In this document: positions 59,419-64,000 of the stretch, in pieces
How positions within the stretch are numbered: position 1 is the first letter of the stretch
Layout: each line of letters begins with the position of its first letter
From: Drosophila pseudoobscura
Lineage: Eukaryota; Arthropoda; Insecta; Diptera; Drosophilidae
NCBI RefSeq assembly: GCF_009870125.1
Contig: NC_046683.1
Coordinates: 39,819,869 to 39,883,868, forward strand
Direction: 5' to 3'
DNA: 64,000 nt
Translations under genes and position numbers: made by a program
The notes under the pieces: generated by a model
Told to the model about the DNA's origin: nothing
Seen by the model: the letters and a program-made list of their open reading frames with translations, nothing else
Database searches by the model: none

Positions 59419-61665
59419 GAGAGATTCCCATTCCCATCGTTTGACCCACCGGATATAGCCCACAGAATTATGCACAGACAATGTTTGTCTATCAAATATC
59501 TCGTGTATTTGTTCAGTTTTTATGCCGCGAACAAAACAAATGATGAAAGCAAAACACACACACACGAAAAGCGCGGAAAGTGAAGGTGTTGGATGATGGC
59601 CAATAGTCAAAAAGGGGGATACACGCAGCTACGAGTATACACAACATTTATGCGGCAGGTGGGTATAATGGCACACTATAATGAGGCGCTTATGCAAATT
59701 TATGACAGCTTTTCGCACACCTCTGCCCTGTGGTCCGGCCATCCGCTCTCTTCGACCGTCACTTTCCCATCGACGCCAGGGAGAATGTGTTGTTGACCCA
59801 CCGCAAAAATGACAAAGCAGCCAAAGCAGCCAAAGCCCCAAAAACAAGACTAAACAAGACAATACTCCCCAAAGACCGAAGACAGACATGCAAAGGCATG
59901 CAAAGGCATGCAAAGCGGGGAATCGAAATGGCTTTGAGAATCATTGGTTCTTGATCATCCAATGCCTCAAAAGATACACAGAAATGATGACTTTTTGTCC
60001 CCACAAGAATCTTCGCTCACTAAATCTTTTCCTACTCCCATTATTTCGCAGGGCCACAAGGTATAAGGGCTCTATTGGACATCCATTTTCACACAAATTT
60101 CGATAGATATCCCCTAACTTTCTTCGTGGCTTTGTGGCTAGAAAATGTCACCCCCCCATCAAAGAACCCATCTATTCCTCACACAGCAGTGCTCACTGTG
60201 GTCGTGGATTGCCCAAGCCAAGAGTTATGTCAGTAGCTGTGTGTGTGCCTCTGATTTATGCAACTAATCTGTGGCACAACTTTAGCTTGGAGATACTCGT
60301 ATTTGCCGTTGCAAGCGCACTTTCAACTTTGCTGCCACTTCAATCGTCAATCCCCTTTTGATTGCACTGCATTAAATTGATTTCTGCTGCTGCTGCTGCT
60401 GCTCTGATGCCCCCCTTCCCCTGCCCCATCATCTACCATCTTTCATATACCATCTTGCCCCATCATCATCCGATGGGGCTCTTCTTCCTCATCTTTCCAC
60501 ATCTTTTTGTTGCCGTTTCTGTGTCTGTTTCTGTTTCTGTTATTAGCGCGCATGATTGGCATTTCTTCTGGGTCTCTCGTTTCGATTCATTTCGTTTGCT
60601 CTCCGCTCATCAGTTTATTTATTTACTCGACTGTTTCGACTGTTTACTCTGATTACTTCACTCGCCAGCACTTTGACAGCGCACAACCTTAAAAAAAACA
60701 CACACAACGGATAGGAGAGGACAGAAGAGGAGAGGAGAGACCCTCGAAACGTTAGATGTGCACCGAGGCAGACGTGGTGCGACTTTTGGACACACTAAGG
60801 GCCTTCCCTTCCTTCAAAGGCCGTAATACTTACTCTCCAAAGTCGGAACCCTGAAGAAAGACCAACGGGTCTGAAAGGTGGGGAATAGAAATGGTTTCAA
60901 AGGAAGGTTCTCCATGGAGGCCGTATAGCAGAAGAACACCTCAGTGGATCTGCAAAGACATAGTCCCACGAAGCGACTGGTGTTCCCGCTCATCATAGCC
61001 TCTCGATTCCAGGGTATACCCACAACATTAGCCTCTCCTCTTTTGCCGCGATGGAAACTTATTTCCACTTCCGATTCCACAACTACTCCGATGTAAGCCC
61101 CTTATGTGACACATTTATGTACAATTCAGGCATTCGATCAGAGGGGGGGAGTGGAGTGGAGGGGCCCACAAAAGAGTGCATTGCATAAGCGGATCGCAGT
61201 GGCACGACGACTGCGAGTGACTTGCCACAAAAAATGCCGAAAAATCTTTGTTTTTGGGTCGCAATTTTCGCTTTCGTTTTCGCTATAGAAACAATCGCCC
61301 GAGTCATCGACCCAACAACAACCAAAGAGAGGAAAATGCCACAAGAGACATTCACTTTTTGGTGGCAAAATCAAAGATACAATACATTTTGGGCACATGC
61401 CACACGATCTCCGCGCTGCGGAGGGCAAAAAGGGAATGGCAAACGATTGCAAAACAATTTTCATCTCGGACTCCACTCGATCATACATTTTTGGATATTC
61501 TTCGGGGGTTTCGGGGCCCCCCTAATGGTGGCAATCCCTTCGTTTGCTCTTCCATTCCTTCGACTCAATTCGCTGCGTTTCGTTTCGTTTCGTTTCGAGA
61601 ACAAAAAGCCAGACTCGCCGCGGCCTGGAAATTCTTTTTTACATTCGCATTTCATTTTTCACGAG

Positions 61666-61697
61666 TCCGTCCGTCCGTCTGTCCGTCCGTCTGTCCG
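61666..61697 (+). repeat. (CCGT)n tetramer array
   Basis: Eight CCGT/CTGT units. Confidence 0.9.
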
Positions 61698-64000
61698 GCG
61701 GAAGTGGCTCGTTGGCGAGTGAGAGCACTGGCTTTTGCAAACGCGAGCGCGTTGTGCGGCCTTTTGGCTGGCCTTTTCAATAGTATTTTTCACACTTGTG
61801 AAAATTAAAACTTAACTGAACATTTTTCCTGTTGTTTGTCGCTGCTGTTTACCCCTGCCCATGCCCCCTGCCCACCGCCTCTACAGTCGTTTTATTGTTT
61901 TAATTACACGCGTTTTTCCGCGCATTGTTTCAATGACCGTCACGCGCCACGCCACAAGCCTCTTATACACCGCTGCCGCTGCCGCTGCCTCTGCCCCTGC
62001 CTCTGCCGCTGCCCCAAAGCCTCAGAGCAAACAGTTCTCGCTGCCGCTTCTGCCGCCGCTGTCGGTGCTGTTTGTTTGCGAAATGAAGTGGTCATATCTG
62101 TGCCCCTGCAGACCCTTGTGGCCATCCCAGAGCCAGAGCCAGAGCCAGATCCAGAGCAAAAGCAACGACCGAGCATTAATGATAATTTCAAAATGACATA
62201 AACGCCACCTACCAGAGCGGCGCAGAGTCCTCCATCGGCATAGAGATGGGACTCACGCCGTCACTCACGATAGATTCACTCACGCCAGAGGTAGAACCCT
62301 AGGAGTGCGTACGATAGACAGAAAGCTCATGCCTCTAAGCTATTGGGCATCATTCAAGGCGAAGGGAATAAGGAAAGACCTTGATTCTGGCATTCAGTGA
62401 ACAAAAAAATGATTAAAAATGCGATTATTGATATAAGCAATATTCTGATGATTATGGTTTATATCCATCCATCCATCGATGGATTGGTAACACCTTTTAT
62501 ATTGTATTTTCTTCCCTGTAGAAATCATCTTTATTTGGATAATTATTTCGCTCAAAACAAGGCTTTCCAATCAAAATTTGGCTTTCCAGGCAGCCTCCTC
62601 CTTCATTTGGGAATATCCTAATTCCTGGCCCTTTTCACAGAAGTAAATACTATAATTTAGGGGTAGGGACTTGGGGTCCTGTTGGCGGCAAGGAGCAATG
62701 CATTCTCTTTGCTGTAAAAATGCTACTCCAGTAAGGAGAGTGAACGGAATATAGGTGGCTCTCACTGACGATATTCCTTTATTTCTTAAGAAAATTCCGC
62801 CCTACACATGTTCATGGCTGAGGCTGATCCTTTGGGAGTCACGACTGCTACTCCTGCTGCTGCTGCTGCTGGTTCCTGGGGGCCATCTCTAGGCATCCAA
62901 CAGCCGACATCACGACATCCAACGACAGTCGACTCTGGCATTGTAATCAATGAAGTGGCGGGCCGCAGTCCACGGGGGCAATCCGTGCGATAAATGAAAT
63001 AAATGAATGGCCGTTTCCACCGCTCTCGCTCTGTCGCTCCGTCCCTCTGTCCGTCTCTCTCACTATCTCTCCATCTCCTTCCCTCTCTGTCGTGTTTGCA
63101 TTTTAATGCCTTAATGAAAAATGCATTTTTAATTATTTTTTGTTCATTTACAGGCAATCTTTTTTTTTGCTGCTTCTGTCGCTGTAGCTGTGGCTGTCGT
63201 TCGTTCATTCGTTCATTCGTTCATTCGTTCGTTGGCTTATGCGGCGTATGCGTAATTTATCGTGTGCCTCCCTCCCCATCCGCACCCACGAAAGCCCACA
63301 AGCAACTCTCGCACCTGTTTTTCTCTCTCTCTCCTTTGTTGCACTTTGTGGCACTTGCAACCACCGTTAGCGGCGAAGGCGTCTCGGGTTTCCCTTGCAA
63401 CACAAGGAACAAGTTCCAAGGGTTTCCCAAGTGTCGAAGATCCACTGCTCTCACGAGGCAGTAAAACTACATAGAACGAAGCGTTTTTCTCTAGGCACAA
63501 TGTTCCGAAAAAACGCCTTTATCGAGGCATCCGTCTCTGATGCCCTTTGGCAAGGCTAAGCAACGTTTTTGTCGAGGCACAACTTTTGAAATAATGATAT
63601 TTCCAGCGAAAAGATACAACGAAACGCCATGATTTTCCGCCCATCAGTGGGCGTGCTCCTCCACGAAGAGAACCCTCTCGAAGCGCTGGCAAGTGCGCAC
63701 ATTCCCCTCCAGAGGTAAGGGTATAAAGAACGGTACCTTTCGACGAGGACAAATATCGTATTTCATCATTTGTTTAAGCCAAGCCATTGATTCGCTCAGG
63801 TTGCAGCCGACAGAGGGAGACGAAAGCCAGCGCTGAAGAGGAGCAGAGGCGGAGGAGCTGCCATTCATTAGGATCGCATGTCATTAATTAGACACCCCTC
63901 CACGCCGCGACGCCACACACAGGTTGCACCTCCGTCTGGGGCGCCAACGGGCGACAGCGAGTGCAGCGGAAGCAAATGTGACGGAGCTGTCATCGGGTTT

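Larger units (their letters stand above)
55310..64000. other. Long gene-free region, third part
   Basis: No recognised exon up to the window end. It contains CA, CATCAG, CCAGCGG and CCGT arrays, a 15-base C run at 58394-58408, GA/GACA repeats near 58645-58680, and a recurring CGAGGCA motif near 63450-63580. Frames present are short or simple-sequence. Confidence 0.45.

Overview
This is a gene-poor 64 kb window from an insect nuclear genome, almost certainly a Drosophila. The evidence is a 71-bp GT-AG intron, GC3-rich coding sequence inside AT-richer surroundings, abundant short microsatellites, an I-clade LINE relic, a DINE-1/Helentron-like element, and fly-type gene families. An obscura-group species is possible, but that is only an impression. 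No bacterial, plasmid or CRISPR features are present.

Layout. 1-1.8 kb is intergenic. 1.9-8.5 kb is a graveyard of transposable elements: the 3' end of one RNase H-bearing LINE on the + strand, then a decayed I-clade LINE on the - strand, read 3' to 5' as RNase H, reverse transcriptase, endonuclease and ORF1. That LINE is interrupted by a Helentron-like element (about 3.8-4.6 kb) and by an AT-rich block of unknown origin (about 5.5-7.1 kb). Four protein-coding genes are well supported: a secreted, probably GPI-anchored 27-kDa-hemolymph-protein (DUF1397) family member at 11.8-12.8 kb (+); an unrecognised intronless gene for a serine-rich and acidic protein at 18.3-19.3 kb (-); the alpha subunit of mitochondrial succinyl-CoA ligase at 23.3-24.3 kb (-); and a two-exon family 92 glycosyltransferase, a type II membrane protein, at 32.7-34.5 kb (-). 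They do not form a functional cluster. From 34.5 kb to the end there is no recognisable gene, which suits a long intergenic region or a very long intron.

Most interesting points. (1) The glycosyltransferase frame stays open for 41 codons past its TGA and ends in a convincing protein tail, so it is a candidate for stop-codon readthrough, UGA recoding or RNA editing. (2) Nine palindromic AACYRGTT octamers lie within 555 bp at 53.75-54.30 kb and match the Grainyhead-type core; this looks like an undescribed homotypic enhancer. (3) A 277-codon open frame with a strong internal 3' splice site follows directly after that cluster. (4) Smaller structures include a diverged 37-bp tandem array, a 53-nt hairpin, a 25-bp perfect inverted repeat built from GATACA units, and two ACGT-core clusters. 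All calls come from reading the sequence by eye; no homology search was run.
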